A stretch of DNA of 64,000 nucleotides from JABJOR01 sp965603075 (GTDB taxonomy: Bacteria; Pseudomonadota; Alphaproteobacteria; Rhodospirillales; Casp-alpha2), in NCBI GenBank assembly GCA_965603075.1, contig CBFDBO010000006.1:79870-143869 (forward strand), in the 5' to 3' direction. The first letter of the stretch is position 1. Each line of letters begins with the position of its first letter. Below are positions 51,957 to 61,849 of this stretch, piece after piece. Below the pieces are notes generated by a model, which saw only the letters and a list, made by a program, of their open reading frames with translations, did no database searches and was not told where the DNA came from. The translations under genes were made by a program, and so were the position numbers.

Positions 51957-54050
51957 ATGCGCCCTGAAATCTTATTTGATCTGTTTAAACCCGTGACCAC
52001 CTTAAAGGGTGTCGGGGCTCGTATTGCCAAATCACTCGAGAGTGTTACGGGCGGCGATCGATTGGTTGATTTGTTATGGCATCTACCCGTCACGATAATT
52101 GATCGACGATACGCCCCCAGCATTGCGGACGCCAGACCCGGTATCGTTGCCACGATGACGGTGGATATCCTAAGCCATAAAAAGCCCCATAATAAACGCT
52201 CGCCTTACAAAATCGACTGTAAAGATGATACGGGTTTTATGACGTTGGTATTCTTTCATGCCCATGAAGATTTTCTAAAACGCACGCTACCAGAAGGCGA
52301 AACCCGTGTTGTGAGTGGCGTTGTCGAGCGCTTTGAGAGTTCATTACAGATGACCCACCCCGATCATATGGGGACGGTAGATGATATAGAAGATATCATG
52401 CGTGTTGAACCTGTCTATGGATTGACCGCGGGATTGTCTTTAAAAGTCATTGGTAAGGCGATCGCCGCTACATTGGAAACCGTTCCAACATTCCCAGAGT
52501 GGCTGGATAGCGCGCAGATTAAAAAACAGGATTGGGAACCTTGGAAAGATAGTCTTCTTAAGACCCATGCCCCAGAAAATGCATTTGAACTTGAACCCAA
52601 CGCCCTTCACCGCCAACGCTTGGCCTATGATGAATTGCTGGCAAATCAGCTTGCGCTCGCCTTGATCAGACGTTCAATGCGCCGCCTTAAAGGACGGAAG
52701 ATTGCCCCGACGGGCGAAATTCAATCAACCATCACAAGCGCCCTGCCCTTTGACTTAACCCCTTCACAAAAAAACTCCCTTGCTGATATTGCGACTGATA
52801 TGCAGAGCAGCAACCGTATGTTGCGTCTGTTACAAGGGGATGTGGGCAGTGGGAAGACGATTGTTGCCCTACTTGCCATGGTGGGGGCGGTAGAGGCAGG
52901 TTATCAAAGCGTTATAATGGCCCCCACAGAGATTCTGGCCCGGCAACACTTGGCGACCATCCTACCGCTTGTAGAGCACGCTGATATCAAAGTCGCTTTT
53001 TTAAGCGGTCGCGAGAAAGGTAAAACGCGCCAAGCTGTCTTGGGCGAAATAGCTTCTGGTGAAGCTCATATTATTATTGGGACACATGCTCTGTTTCAAG
53101 AAGGCGTAGAATTCAAGGATCTAGCATTTGCTGTTATTGATGAACAACACCGCTTTGGTGTGCATCAACGTCTGACATTGGCCGCCAAAGGTAATGGTCG
53201 TCCTGTTGATATGCTGGTAATGACGGCTACTCCTATTCCTAGAACGCTTATGCTAACGGCGTACGGCGATTTGGACGTTTCAAGGTTGTTAGAAAAACCA
53301 GCGGGGCGTAAACCTGTCGATACCCGTGTTATGCCCATTGATCGTATAATGGATGTTATCGCGGGGCTGCGTCGTTCTATTAAAGACGGCGCACGCGTTT
53401 ATTGGGTGTGCCCGCTGGTAGAGGAATCAGAAAAAATAGATGCTGCAGCAGTGGAAGACCGCCATGATTATCTGGCAAAACAATTCCCATCAGAGCGTGT
53501 TGGATTAGTTCATGGTCGCATGAAAGGTAAAGATAAAGACGCCGCCATGGCGGCCTTTAAAGCAGGTGAGCTCGATATATTGGTCGCCACCACGGTGATT
53601 GAAGTAGGCGTGGATGTGCCCGAAGCCACCATCATGATTATTGAGCATGCAGAGCGTTTCGGATTATCGCAACTCCATCAATTACGAGGGCGCATTGGAC
53701 GGGGAGCGGATAAAAGTAATTGTTTATTGCTCTATGGTCAGCCCGTAGGTGAAATAGCCAAGAAACGCTTAAAGATCATGCGCGATTCTGATGATGGCTT
53801 TTTCATCGCTGAAGAAGACTTAAAACTGCGCGGTGCAGGTGAATTATTGGGGACCCGTCAAAGCGGCATTCCGTTGTTTCATATTGCTGATTTAGCCGTT
53901 CATGGAGATTTGCTGGCGACCGCTAAACGCGACGCGCAATTAATATTGGAAATTGACCCTGATTTAGAAAGCGAGCGTGGGAAAGCGCTTCGCGTACTTC
54001 TGTATCTATTTGAATGTGATGTAGCTGTGAAAAGTTTGCGCTCAGGATGA
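51957..54050 (+). CDS. recG: ATP-dependent DNA helicase RecG
   Basis: Regresses stalled replication forks and processes Holliday junctions. About 697 residues: the wedge/OB domain (FKPVTTLKGVGARIAKSLES to about 260) and two motor domains. Motor motifs are LLQGDVGSGKTIVALLAM (Walker A), AVIDEQHRFGVHQR (DEQH), VMTATPIPRTLMLTAYGDLD and QLHQLRGRIGRGADKSNCLL. The start is taken at ATG 51957 (MRPEILFDLFKPV); the frame opens 19 codons earlier without family similarity. Divergent from sdhE. Confidence 0.95.
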   Translation: MRPEILFDLFKPVTTLKGVGARIAKSLESVTGGDRLVDLLWHLPVTIIDRRYAPSIADARPGIVATMTVDILSHKKPHNKRSPYKIDCKDDTGFMTLVFFHAHEDFLKRTLPEGETRVVSGVVERFESSLQMTHPDHMGTVDDIEDIMRVEPVYGLTAGLSLKVIGKAIAATLETVPTFPEWLDSAQIKKQDWEPWKDSLLKTHAPENAFELEPNALHRQRLAYDELLANQLALALIRRSMRRLKGRKIAPTGEIQSTITSALPFDLTPSQKNSLADIATDMQSSNRMLRLLQGDVGSGKTIVALLAMVGAVEAGYQSVIMAPTEILARQHLATILPLVEHADIKVAFLSGREKGKTRQAVLGEIASGEAHIIIGTHALFQEGVEFKDLAFAVIDEQHRFGVHQRLTLAAKGNGRPVDMLVMTATPIPRTLMLTAYGDLDVSRLLEKPAGRKPVDTRVMPIDRIMDVIAGLRRSIKDGARVYWVCPLVEESEKIDAAAVEDRHDYLAKQFPSERVGLVHGRMKGKDKDAAMAAFKAGELDILVATTVIEVGVDVPEATIMIIEHAERFGLSQLHQLRGRIGRGADKSNCLLLYGQPVGEIAKKRLKIMRDSDDGFFIAEEDLKLRGAGELLGTRQSGIPLFHIADLAVHGDLLATAKRDAQLILEIDPDLESERGKALRVLLYLFECDVAVKSLRSG

Positions 54051-54875
54051 TTAATCTTTTTTAGTATTTATTTCACGACCTGATGTTTCTTTAAGCTTGT
54101 CCGCAGGGCGGGAGTCTTTTTGAACCAAAATCGCAGCGCCATGTTTTTCGCGCAATATATCAACATCCTCATAGACCGATGCTTTGGTCAGTGGGATTTC
54201 TTGTTGTTCTTTAGGGCGGCGATCAGGGGGGGTAACGATACCGCCAGAAATGACCATCTTGATGCCTTCTTCCACACCCATGGTCAGGGGAATTAGATCT
54301 TGTTTTGGCACGAACAGTAAAAAACCCGAGGTTGGATTTGGTGTGGTGGGTAGGAAGATATTAACACATGTATCTTCCGTAATGTTTTGTACTTCACCTT
54401 CTGTTTTGCCAGTAATAAAGGCAATAGCCCACATTCCACGGCGTGGATATTCAACCAATACAACTTCGCGAAAAGCATTTGATTGTTGGGCTAGAACAGT
54501 CTCTAAGATTTGTTTAACCGCGTTATAGACACTGCGGATGACAGGCATCCGGTTTAGAATTCTCTCGCTGGTGCGCATAAAAAAGCGGCCAACGAAACCA
54601 GCCATAAGCATTCCGACCATGGTCAGGCCAATAAATAAAACCAGCAAACCTAAGCCCGGCAAGGCAAATGGTAAGTATGATTCCGGGTTGTATTTATGGG
54701 GAATGAGCGGGGTTATATTGTTATCAACAAAATTAATGAACAATAATGCAAGGTATAAAGTAATGGAAAGTGGTGCCGTTACCAAAATACCCGCAAAGAA
54801 ATACGCTCTTATGCGTCCCCCCATTGTCGTGATTTTTTTTGGTGATCCATCATCGTGAGATTTATTTATTGTCAT
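54051..54875 (-). CDS. DUF502 family inner-membrane protein
   Basis: 274 residues with two membrane segments near the N-terminus (about 27-50 and 72-95), GRIRAYFFAGILVTAPLSIT and GLGLLVLFIGLTMVGMLMAG. A conserved soluble part contains ERILNRMPVIRSVYNAVKQI, EYPRRGMWAIAFITG, FLPTTPNPTSGFLLFVP and GGIVTP, the DUF502 fingerprints. The C-terminal 50 residues are charged and probably disordered. Its stop abuts the recG stop on the other strand. Function of the family is unknown; a role in the envelope is likely. Confidence 0.88.
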   Translation of the reverse strand: MTINKSHDDGSPKKITTMGGRIRAYFFAGILVTAPLSITLYLALLFINFVDNNITPLIPHKYNPESYLPFALPGLGLLVLFIGLTMVGMLMAGFVGRFFMRTSERILNRMPVIRSVYNAVKQILETVLAQQSNAFREVVLVEYPRRGMWAIAFITGKTEGEVQNITEDTCVNIFLPTTPNPTSGFLLFVPKQDLIPLTMGVEEGIKMVISGGIVTPPDRRPKEQQEIPLTKASVYEDVDILREKHGAAILVQKDSRPADKLKETSGREINTKKD

Positions 54876-54969
54876 AGGAAGTGATAAACCATTTTAACGC
54901 CAACAATACAAACTTTAGTGGCGTTTTGATCAGCAGAATTTTAAATTAGTAATTGTTCAATAGGATCAT

Positions 54970-55326
54970 TTATTTTTTTTCATCTGATAATCGACGAATT
55001 GTTTGAACAAAAATATTTAATAACGTTTTTATAAAGGGATCTGCTTTGGCAAGTTTTTTGTCTATGGTTGCCTTGTTAATAATCATTAATGTTCCCCCTT
55101 TAGCCATGCGCGCACTGGCCATCCGGGGAGCGTCGTCAATCAACGCCATTTCGCCAAAAATACCGCCATGAGGAATTGTCGCTATAATGTGTACTTTCTC
55201 ACCGTCTGTCGCATAAATTTCTACAAGGCCGTCTTGAACAACATAGGCATTATTCGCAGCATCATCTTTTTTAAAGATGATGGAACCCGCTGGTAAGGAT
55301 TTACGTTCAATAACATCAGATGACAT
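54970..55326 (-). CDS. Stand-alone cyclic-nucleotide-binding domain protein
   Basis: 118 residues consisting of one CAP-like cNMP-binding domain. It has LPAGSIIFKKDDAANNAYVV and the phosphate-binding cassette IFGEMALIDDAPRMASARMA, with the key Glu and Arg present, followed by a C-terminal helix. There is no DNA-binding or enzymatic domain, so it would act through protein contacts. Upstream on the minus strand the leader is made of TTTGTTTTTA-type repeats. Ligand (cAMP, cGMP or none) cannot be told. Confidence 0.82.
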   Translation of the reverse strand: MSSDVIERKSLPAGSIIFKKDDAANNAYVVQDGLVEIYATDGEKVHIIATIPHGGIFGEMALIDDAPRMASARMAKGGTLMIINKATIDKKLAKADPFIKTLLNIFVQTIRRLSDEKK

Positions 55327-55353
55327 AATATTTCCCTTGTTTTATTTTTAGCG

Positions 55354-55393
55354 TTTGTTTTTAGCGATTTGTTTTTATCTTTTGTTTTTATTA
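55354..55393. repeat. 13-14-nt tandem repeat, three units, upstream of the cNMP-binding gene
   Basis: TTTGTTTTTAGCGA (55354-55367), TTTGTTTTTATCT (55368-55380) and TTTGTTTTTATTA (55381-55393); a further partial unit TTTTATTTTTAGCG precedes them. The array lies 27 nt from the start of the cNMP-binding gene. Confidence 0.85.
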
Positions 55394-55479
55394 GATTACC
55401 TATGATTTATTCATGATATATATAACACGTAATAATTAAAAAGTTATAATATATTAGATTTTTCTAAGAAAGTCATTCT

Positions 55480-55920
55480 ATGTCCAGAGAGTATCCCAAA
55501 TATCCAATTATAGGGGTTGGTGTTGTTGTAACATCACCCTTGGGAATATTACTGATCAAAAGGACAAATCCACCTGGTGTTGGTAAATGGAGCTTGCCGG
55601 GTGGCGCGCAAGATACAGGGGAGACGATCGAACAAACCGCCCTTCGTGAAGTTCGGGAAGAAACCGGATTAAAAATTGACTACCTTGGTTTGGTCGATGT
55701 TATCGACAGTATTATTAAAGATGATCAAGGCGAGGTTCAGTATCATTATACGTTGATAGACGTAGCGGCGCGTGTCCATGAAGAACAAGATGGACGAGAG
55801 TTATGTGCGGGTGATGATGCAGACGATGCAAAATGGTTCAGTCGTGATCAATTAGACGCCCTTAATCTATGGTCAGAAACAATTCGTGTTATTGATGCAT
55901 CGATAGCTAAATTTGGCTGA
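55480..55920 (+). CDS. Nudix hydrolase
   Basis: 146 residues. The full Nudix box is GGAQDTGETIEQTALREVRE followed by ETGLKID, with all conserved residues. It is preceded by GVGVVVTSPLGILLIKRTNP and GVGKWSLPGG, and followed by DDADDAKWFSRDQLDAL, the pattern of the ADP-ribose/MutT-like small hydrolases (YjhB-type). Substrate cannot be fixed from sequence. Its stop is followed 1 nt later by the hlyD-type stop on the other strand. Confidence 0.9.
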   Translation: MSREYPKYPIIGVGVVVTSPLGILLIKRTNPPGVGKWSLPGGAQDTGETIEQTALREVREETGLKIDYLGLVDVIDSIIKDDQGEVQYHYTLIDVAARVHEEQDGRELCAGDDADDAKWFSRDQLDALNLWSETIRVIDASIAKFG

Positions 55921-55921
55921 A

Positions 55922-57283
55922 TTATCTTTCTCTGAATGATTCATTAACCGACGAAACCACAGGTTTTAAAAGGTATTCTAATAATGTTTTCTTACCGGTT
56001 TTAATATCGGCTTGAACGGTCATACCCGGCAAAACCAGATTTTGAGTTTCGTCTATGCCAACATAGGTTTTATCTAATTTGATAAGCCCGCGATAATACG
56101 GGTTGCCTTCTTCATCCAAAAATGTTGTTGCAGAAACTTCATCAAGGGTACCATCAATGCCACCGTACCGGGCAAAATCATAAGTTGTTACTTTGATTGT
56201 CACAGGTTGCCCAGATTTTACATGACCAACATCACGGGGAATAATTCGAGTTTCAATAATAAGTTCTTCATTTAAGGGGACAATATTCATTAAAACACCA
56301 CCGGGCGGTACGATGCCACCGATGGTGTTTGCTTCTAAGCCTTTAACAATTCCATATACAGGTGATCTAATATCAAGGCGGTCTACGCGGTCTTCTGTCC
56401 GTGAAATTGATTCCCGTAAAGAGGCCGTCTCGGCCATTAGATCGCCCATTTCACCCAAAGCTATTTCGCGTAAATCGGTATCTATTTCCAAAAGACGGTT
56501 GTGCGCTTCACGTAAAGATTCAGCGGTTTTCTTTCTTTCACTTGTGAGCTTAGCTAGATCACCGATTGCATCATTTAATTTCTTTTGAACGTCCAGATAA
56601 ACGATCTTTGATGATAAACCTTTCGCGTATAGTTCTTCACGCATAGCAAATTCTTCTTCAAGAATTTGAAGGTTCCGTAAGAGCGTCTCTTCTTCTTCGC
56701 GGAATATGGATAATTCAGACTCGCGCTGAGATATCTGGTCGCTAAGCACTGAACGTCTGTTGATCGCAGCGGCCAGTGAAGAACGGTGGATGCGCATTTG
56801 GTCGTCAATAAGTGTTTGATATTGCGGGTCAGAAAATGAGAAATCTGGCTCACGTCCTTCCCCCATGGCGCGCAGTCGTTCTGCTTGTAAATCAAGCGTC
56901 ATTAAACGCACCCGTTGCTGGGTAAGTTCTGCATAAGCGGCAGCTGGGCTCAATGTCATTAGAATTTGGTTCTCATTGACGATCGTACCGTCTTTCACCA
57001 AAATCTTAGAAATGATACCGCCCTCAAGGTGTTGGATTGTTTGGACACGGCCCGTGGGGACAATCTCGCCAGAAGTTACCGCTATTTCATCGACATTTGT
57101 AATAGACGCCCAAATAACAAAAAATAAGATAATCGCACAGACGGTGATGATCGCGACCCGGATTAGGCCAGAACTTCCGGCTTCTTCGAGAATAACAGAT
57201 TGCGCCAGATAGCGTGTTTGGCGGTCGCCGCGCTTAACTCCCTTCTTGGTTTGATCGATGATCTTGTCTGATGCGTTGTTCAT
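55922..57283 (-). CDS. HlyD-family type I secretion periplasmic adaptor
   Basis: Membrane-fusion protein linking the ABC pair upstream to an outer-membrane TolC-type channel. From ATG 57283 it is 453 residues. A single N-terminal helix (about 40-62, VAIITVCAIILFFVIWASIT) is followed by a lipoyl-like half (VTSGEIVPTGRVQTIQHLEGG) and a long coiled coil (about 110-280). The second lipoyl half and beta-barrel show LDIRSPVYGIVKGLEANTIG and LVLPGMTVQADIKTGKKTLL, the HlyD C-terminal signature. AGGA precedes ATG 57283; another 19 codons are open upstream inside the ABC gene. No tolC homologue or secreted substrate gene is recognisable nearby. Confidence 0.92.
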   Translation of the reverse strand: MNNASDKIIDQTKKGVKRGDRQTRYLAQSVILEEAGSSGLIRVAIITVCAIILFFVIWASITNVDEIAVTSGEIVPTGRVQTIQHLEGGIISKILVKDGTIVNENQILMTLSPAAAYAELTQQRVRLMTLDLQAERLRAMGEGREPDFSFSDPQYQTLIDDQMRIHRSSLAAAINRRSVLSDQISQRESELSIFREEEETLLRNLQILEEEFAMREELYAKGLSSKIVYLDVQKKLNDAIGDLAKLTSERKKTAESLREAHNRLLEIDTDLREIALGEMGDLMAETASLRESISRTEDRVDRLDIRSPVYGIVKGLEANTIGGIVPPGGVLMNIVPLNEELIIETRIIPRDVGHVKSGQPVTIKVTTYDFARYGGIDGTLDEVSATTFLDEEGNPYYRGLIKLDKTYVGIDETQNLVLPGMTVQADIKTGKKTLLEYLLKPVVSSVNESFRER

Positions 57284-57290
57284 GTTATTC

Positions 57291-60104
57291 CTATATGAAA
57301 TTCTTTGGTATCTGTGCCAAGACCGCTTCTGCAGGGCCAAATGCTTTCATATGGCCGCTTTCCATCCAAATAATTTTATCGGCTAATTTTAAATGGCTAG
57401 GACGATGGGTAACAATAAATACTGTTGTTGTACCGCGTAAACGGTCAATCTTTTTCATAAAGACCTGATCGCCTTCATAGTCAAGGCCATTTCCTGGTTC
57501 GTCAAATAACATAACCGGCGATCGTTTCAAATAGCCCCTTGCCAAATTAAGACGTTGTAAAAAGCTTGTTGGCATTTGCCCCGCCATGGCATCACCGATG
57601 CGGATATCAAAACCACTTCTTTTCCAATTACCCGAGCCTTGCTCTAGCTCCATAATCTCTTCAAGCATGCCGGCTTCGTTTGCGGCCCATTTAAGCTCTT
57701 CATCGGACGCTGTTGGACGAGTGAGTCTCAGGTTTTGGGCGATTGTTCCATAGAAGAATTGAATAATTTGTGGCACGTAAGAGATCGCATGGCGAACTTC
57801 GATTAAATCAAGTTGACGTAAATCTTGTTCATCAATTCGAACGCTACCTGCTTGTTGAAAATAAAGACCGGCGAGAACTTTGAGTAAGGTGGTTTTGCCC
57901 GAACCATTGCCACCAATAACGCAAACAACCTCACCGGGTTCGACATCGAAGCTAACGCCAACTAACGCGGGGTCCGTGTCGGGGCTATAACGCATTGAGA
58001 CACGTGAGAACGAAACCTCCCCTTTAAATCGTGCTAGGGGGGAAACCGTTTTATCGGGTTCACGCTCAACCTTCATATTCATTAAGCCATTGATTTGAGC
58101 AATACTAGACTTAACTTGGGTAAGGCGAGCAATAGAGACGAATGACATTTGTATGGGACCGAGAACACGCCAAACCAACATCATACAGGCCACCAGCGCA
58201 CCAATCGTCATCGCACCTTCAAGAACGCGGAATACGCCGAAAGCAACAGTGGCAATACCTGCGGCGGTCATCATGATACTGGAAATGGTTTGAACCAACG
58301 ATCCGTAGAGGGAGGTATAAAAACTGTTTAAAGAGGATAGAGCTGAAAACTCTCTATAGCGTTCTAACCAAGTATGCTCACTGCCAGAAGATTTTACAGC
58401 TCTCATATCACCTAGGGTCTCAACCACAAGCTCCTGCCTTTTAGACGAGCCTCGAGCTGATTTAGCAACGCTTTGTTGGATAAGGGGCATCATAACCACG
58501 CCAAGAATAATAAACAGCACAACCATAACCAAAGGAACTAAAGCGACGGGACCACCAAGAATGGCAATGACGATAACAAAGATGATCGCGAATGGGAGCT
58601 CAATAAATGTCAGGGCAATTTGTCCCGTAAAGAACTCTCTGACATTTTCAAAATCTTTTATACGAGCAATTTGAGAGCCAACCGTTGATCGTTCCGTTAG
58701 GGCCGCTGGTAATAATAGAATTCGTTGAAAGACAGCATTGCCGACGATGTTATCCAAACGGGCCCCAACAAAAGCCAAAATACGCGACCGGATAGTTCGA
58801 ATAACCATATCGCAAACAAGCGCCAAAGTTACCCCAATGGCAAAATAGCTTAATGTTGTTAGAGAGCCAGAGGATATAACTTTATCATAAACCGCCATAA
58901 CAAATAATGGCGTAGAGAGGGCGAGCAAATTCAGAAAAAGCGTTAATAACAGGACCTGATAGGTCAAGCCGCGGAACCGTTCAATGACGGCTCGAAACCA
59001 TCCGAGCTTGGCTTTTAAAACTTGATTGATACCGGTCTCTAGCTTTTTGAATACATACGCAACGCCATCTGTTTTGCTTAAAGGGGCTTCCTCATAGGTT
59101 TGTGTGCTCCCATCAAAATAAACCATTGTATTACCGGTTATTTTTTCGACAAGAATGGCATCCCCATCGTGGGGTATAAATAGACAGGGCAATAACCGCG
59201 GGTCTAGCTTTTTAAGCGAGATATCGATAGGCCAACTCTCGAAGCGTAAATTGGCCATTATGTTTCTAAATGAAGTGATATCCAGACTATCAATAAAGTG
59301 GGGTACAGCTTCGGCAATATGTCTGGGATGACCATTCCAGCCAATGGCTTCGAGTAAGGGGACCAAGCAATTGGATAAGTCGGTTTTTTCTTTAATACCA
59401 TGTAATGCATCATGGTAGGTTTGTTCGGTTTGCTCTGAAAAATCGACAAACTCATTATCGATAACTGTCTCATCATGATCTAGTATTTCATCGGGTGCCT
59501 GTTCCCCAGTTTCTTCTGGTGGTGATTGTGGGGGCTCTATCTGTTCAGGGATTTGTTGTGCTTGTTCAATAGGTTTTGGTATTTCTACAGATGTTGATGC
59601 TTCAAGCTGGCTATTCTCATCAGCGGGGATGTCATCATTAAGGGGGGCATCCTCCTCAGAGTGTGGAACGCGATCATTCTCTAAATCGATCGAAATAGTG
59701 TTATCCGGTTTGAAGTCTGGATTGAAACGAGGTTCAACAAAATGTTCCGTATCTGAGGCCTCGACATCTGAAAATTCGCTATCTGAAGGCCTGAGATTTT
59801 GATCTTCTACAGGGGCGGTTTTATGAGTTTGATCTGTCGATATTTGATGCGGATCAATAAGCTCTGGTAATCTGATTGTTGACGTCTGAATTTGTGTCCC
59901 TGTGAGGCGTTCAGGATTTAATAAAGATGTAGGAAATATTTCTTTTTGCTGCTCCCTCAATCGTTGGGCGGCTGACTTTTTATGCTTAACCTGTAGAGTA
60001 GGACCGGGTGGCAAAGGCGCATGCGGCGGCATACCAATACGCGGAGACGGTTTGTCTGTATGTTGTTCGTTAGAACCATCAATTCGTGGAAAATCAGTGG
60101 TCAT
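57291..60104 (-). CDS. Type I secretion-like ABC half-transporter with long acidic N-terminal extension
   Basis: 937 residues. Residues 1-230 are a proline- and acid-rich, low-complexity extension (PPHAPLPPGPTLQ; QIPEQIEPPQSPPEETGEQA). About 235-375 is a C39-peptidase-like domain without the catalytic Cys/His. About 390-660 is an ABC exporter membrane domain, and 690-937 an NBD. Walker A is GGNGSGKTTL, Walker B VMLFDEPGNGLD and the H-loop VTHRPSHL. The ABC signature, normally LSGGQ, is MPTSF (57561-57575) before LQRLNLARG. It starts 4 nt inside the end of the neighbouring half-transporter gene (ATGA overlap), so the two probably form a heterodimer. Confidence 0.88.
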   Translation of the reverse strand: MTTDFPRIDGSNEQHTDKPSPRIGMPPHAPLPPGPTLQVKHKKSAAQRLREQQKEIFPTSLLNPERLTGTQIQTSTIRLPELIDPHQISTDQTHKTAPVEDQNLRPSDSEFSDVEASDTEHFVEPRFNPDFKPDNTISIDLENDRVPHSEEDAPLNDDIPADENSQLEASTSVEIPKPIEQAQQIPEQIEPPQSPPEETGEQAPDEILDHDETVIDNEFVDFSEQTEQTYHDALHGIKEKTDLSNCLVPLLEAIGWNGHPRHIAEAVPHFIDSLDITSFRNIMANLRFESWPIDISLKKLDPRLLPCLFIPHDGDAILVEKITGNTMVYFDGSTQTYEEAPLSKTDGVAYVFKKLETGINQVLKAKLGWFRAVIERFRGLTYQVLLLTLFLNLLALSTPLFVMAVYDKVISSGSLTTLSYFAIGVTLALVCDMVIRTIRSRILAFVGARLDNIVGNAVFQRILLLPAALTERSTVGSQIARIKDFENVREFFTGQIALTFIELPFAIIFVIVIAILGGPVALVPLVMVVLFIILGVVMMPLIQQSVAKSARGSSKRQELVVETLGDMRAVKSSGSEHTWLERYREFSALSSLNSFYTSLYGSLVQTISSIMMTAAGIATVAFGVFRVLEGAMTIGALVACMMLVWRVLGPIQMSFVSIARLTQVKSSIAQINGLMNMKVEREPDKTVSPLARFKGEVSFSRVSMRYSPDTDPALVGVSFDVEPGEVVCVIGGNGSGKTTLLKVLAGLYFQQAGSVRIDEQDLRQLDLIEVRHAISYVPQIIQFFYGTIAQNLRLTRPTASDEELKWAANEAGMLEEIMELEQGSGNWKRSGFDIRIGDAMAGQMPTSFLQRLNLARGYLKRSPVMLFDEPGNGLDYEGDQVFMKKIDRLRGTTTVFIVTHRPSHLKLADKIIWMESGHMKAFGPAEAVLAQIPKNFI

Positions 60105-61849
60105 GTTGGTTTACCAAAAGTGCTTGTCGGGCCTTCTATGCAAATCAATGCATGGTCCTGAATTTGATACACTATATCGGATAAAGATAACAACGATGGA
60201 CGGGGTGTCACCAAGACAATGGTAACCCGCCCTTTAAGGCGTTCCAGCAAGTCCCTAAGCATTTCATCACCAGCACTATCCATTGATGCATTGGCTTCAT
60301 CAAACAACAAAATTTTAGGTTTGTTTACCAACCCACGGGCAATAGCGATACGTTGCACAATACCACTTGGCATTGTTTCACCCGCACCATCACCGACGAT
60401 TGTATCATAACCCATGGGCATGTGTGCGACGACTTGGTCAAGTCCTAACAATTTAGCCATGTCATAAGCATCGGTTGCTTTGTTTTCGCGGAACATGGTC
60501 AAATTTTCGAGCAGCGTTCCATTAAATAACACGCCCTCTTGCGGTAAGTAGGCAATATTAAGTCGCACAGAAACGGGGTCGTAGCTGTTGATTTCTACTC
60601 CATCGAGCAAAACTTTACCGGCATTGGGTTGGATCATGCCGTTTATCAAATTTAATAAGGTGGTCTTCCCACTGGCATTTCCGCCTTTTATACCGACGAT
60701 AGATCCCGCTGGTACAGATAATGAGGCATTTTTGAAAACGGCAGGAAGCTCTTCACCGTCTTTGTTTTTACCGAAATTAAAACTGATGTTTTGAACTTCG
60801 ATATTTCCTTGAATTTCCGTCAGAGGGGGTAACCCCGTTTCTGATTCTTGATCCATACTAAATAGTTTTTGCAATCGATCACGGGCTAGAGAAACAGATT
60901 GAAAACGAGTCCAGATGCCAACGGCACGTTGCAAGGGTTGCATCGAACGCCCAGCGAGCATGGTGCAGGCCGCTAATCCACCGATAGTGAGCAATCCATC
61001 GATAACATAAATAGAGCCAAAACCAACAACTGAAAACATTGTTAACTGAGAGAATACTGCGCCAACGCTGACGGCATTTGCACCATTTAAAGACACAAGA
61101 CGTTGAGAGTCTGCGCAAGTCTCTTGTAACTTTTCATACCGTCGCAGCATCTGTTCTTCCATTGCAAGACCTTTGACCGTGTGAATGCCGCCAAGGACTT
61201 CGATAATGAAATTATAACGACGATCATCGGACTTCATTCGGCCTTCTAATGAGTCTTTTAGTTTGCTTCCAACCAAAGCGGCGCTGAGGAAAAACAAGAT
61301 AATGAGAACAATAGGAACAATAACAAGATAATCGGCTAAATAGAAAATGGCGCCAAGATAAATTATAGCAAACGGTAAATCACATACCGCCAGAACAGCT
61401 TGCCCGGCGTAAAATTCTTTTAAGGTACCAAGAGCATTTATTCTTTCTAAATGAACACCCGCCCCCTGGTTTTCGTAATTTACAATGGGAGCATGCAAAA
61501 GCTTTTCCATAGCATTACAACCCGCCAGATGTTCAAACCTTGCGGCCATCCAACTGCTAACATAAGACCGTGCTAGTTTTAATATGGTGTCGAGCAACAG
61601 CGCACCGCCCACACCAATCACCAAAAGCATGAGGGTCTGCATCGCTTCATTGGGGATAATGCGGTCATAAACTTGTAACAATGTTAAGGGAAGCGCTAGG
61701 CCTAGAATGTTGATGAATACGGACGCTAGGACAATATCGAATATGCCACCGGGCATATAGGCAAAGGCACCTAAGGCCGTTTTATTGCCCTGATCCGAAG
61801 CATTTTTTGCCAAGCGTTTAATCAATTTATTATTTTGCGTAGCTTCCAC
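60101..61849 (-). CDS. Type I secretion-like ABC half-transporter with degenerate H-loop
   Basis: 582 residues without an N-terminal peptidase-like domain. The membrane domain (about 35-310) starts PGGIFDIVLASVFINILGLA, and the NBD is about 340-582. Walker A is GGNASGKTTL and Walker B ILLFDEANASMD. The signature position reads MPSGI (60359-60373) instead of LSGGQ, and the H-loop histidine is Pro549 (VTPRPSLL; codon 60203-60205). Such changes normally impair hydrolysis at one of the two composite sites, as in asymmetric heterodimeric exporters. First gene of the three-gene secretion cassette; AT-rich spacer upstream. Confidence 0.88.
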   Translation of the reverse strand: MEATQNNKLIKRLAKNASDQGNKTALGAFAYMPGGIFDIVLASVFINILGLALPLTLLQVYDRIIPNEAMQTLMLLVIGVGGALLLDTILKLARSYVSSWMAARFEHLAGCNAMEKLLHAPIVNYENQGAGVHLERINALGTLKEFYAGQAVLAVCDLPFAIIYLGAIFYLADYLVIVPIVLIILFFLSAALVGSKLKDSLEGRMKSDDRRYNFIIEVLGGIHTVKGLAMEEQMLRRYEKLQETCADSQRLVSLNGANAVSVGAVFSQLTMFSVVGFGSIYVIDGLLTIGGLAACTMLAGRSMQPLQRAVGIWTRFQSVSLARDRLQKLFSMDQESETGLPPLTEIQGNIEVQNISFNFGKNKDGEELPAVFKNASLSVPAGSIVGIKGGNASGKTTLLNLINGMIQPNAGKVLLDGVEINSYDPVSVRLNIAYLPQEGVLFNGTLLENLTMFRENKATDAYDMAKLLGLDQVVAHMPMGYDTIVGDGAGETMPSGIVQRIAIARGLVNKPKILLFDEANASMDSAGDEMLRDLLERLKGRVTIVLVTPRPSLLSLSDIVYQIQDHALICIEGPTSTFGKPT

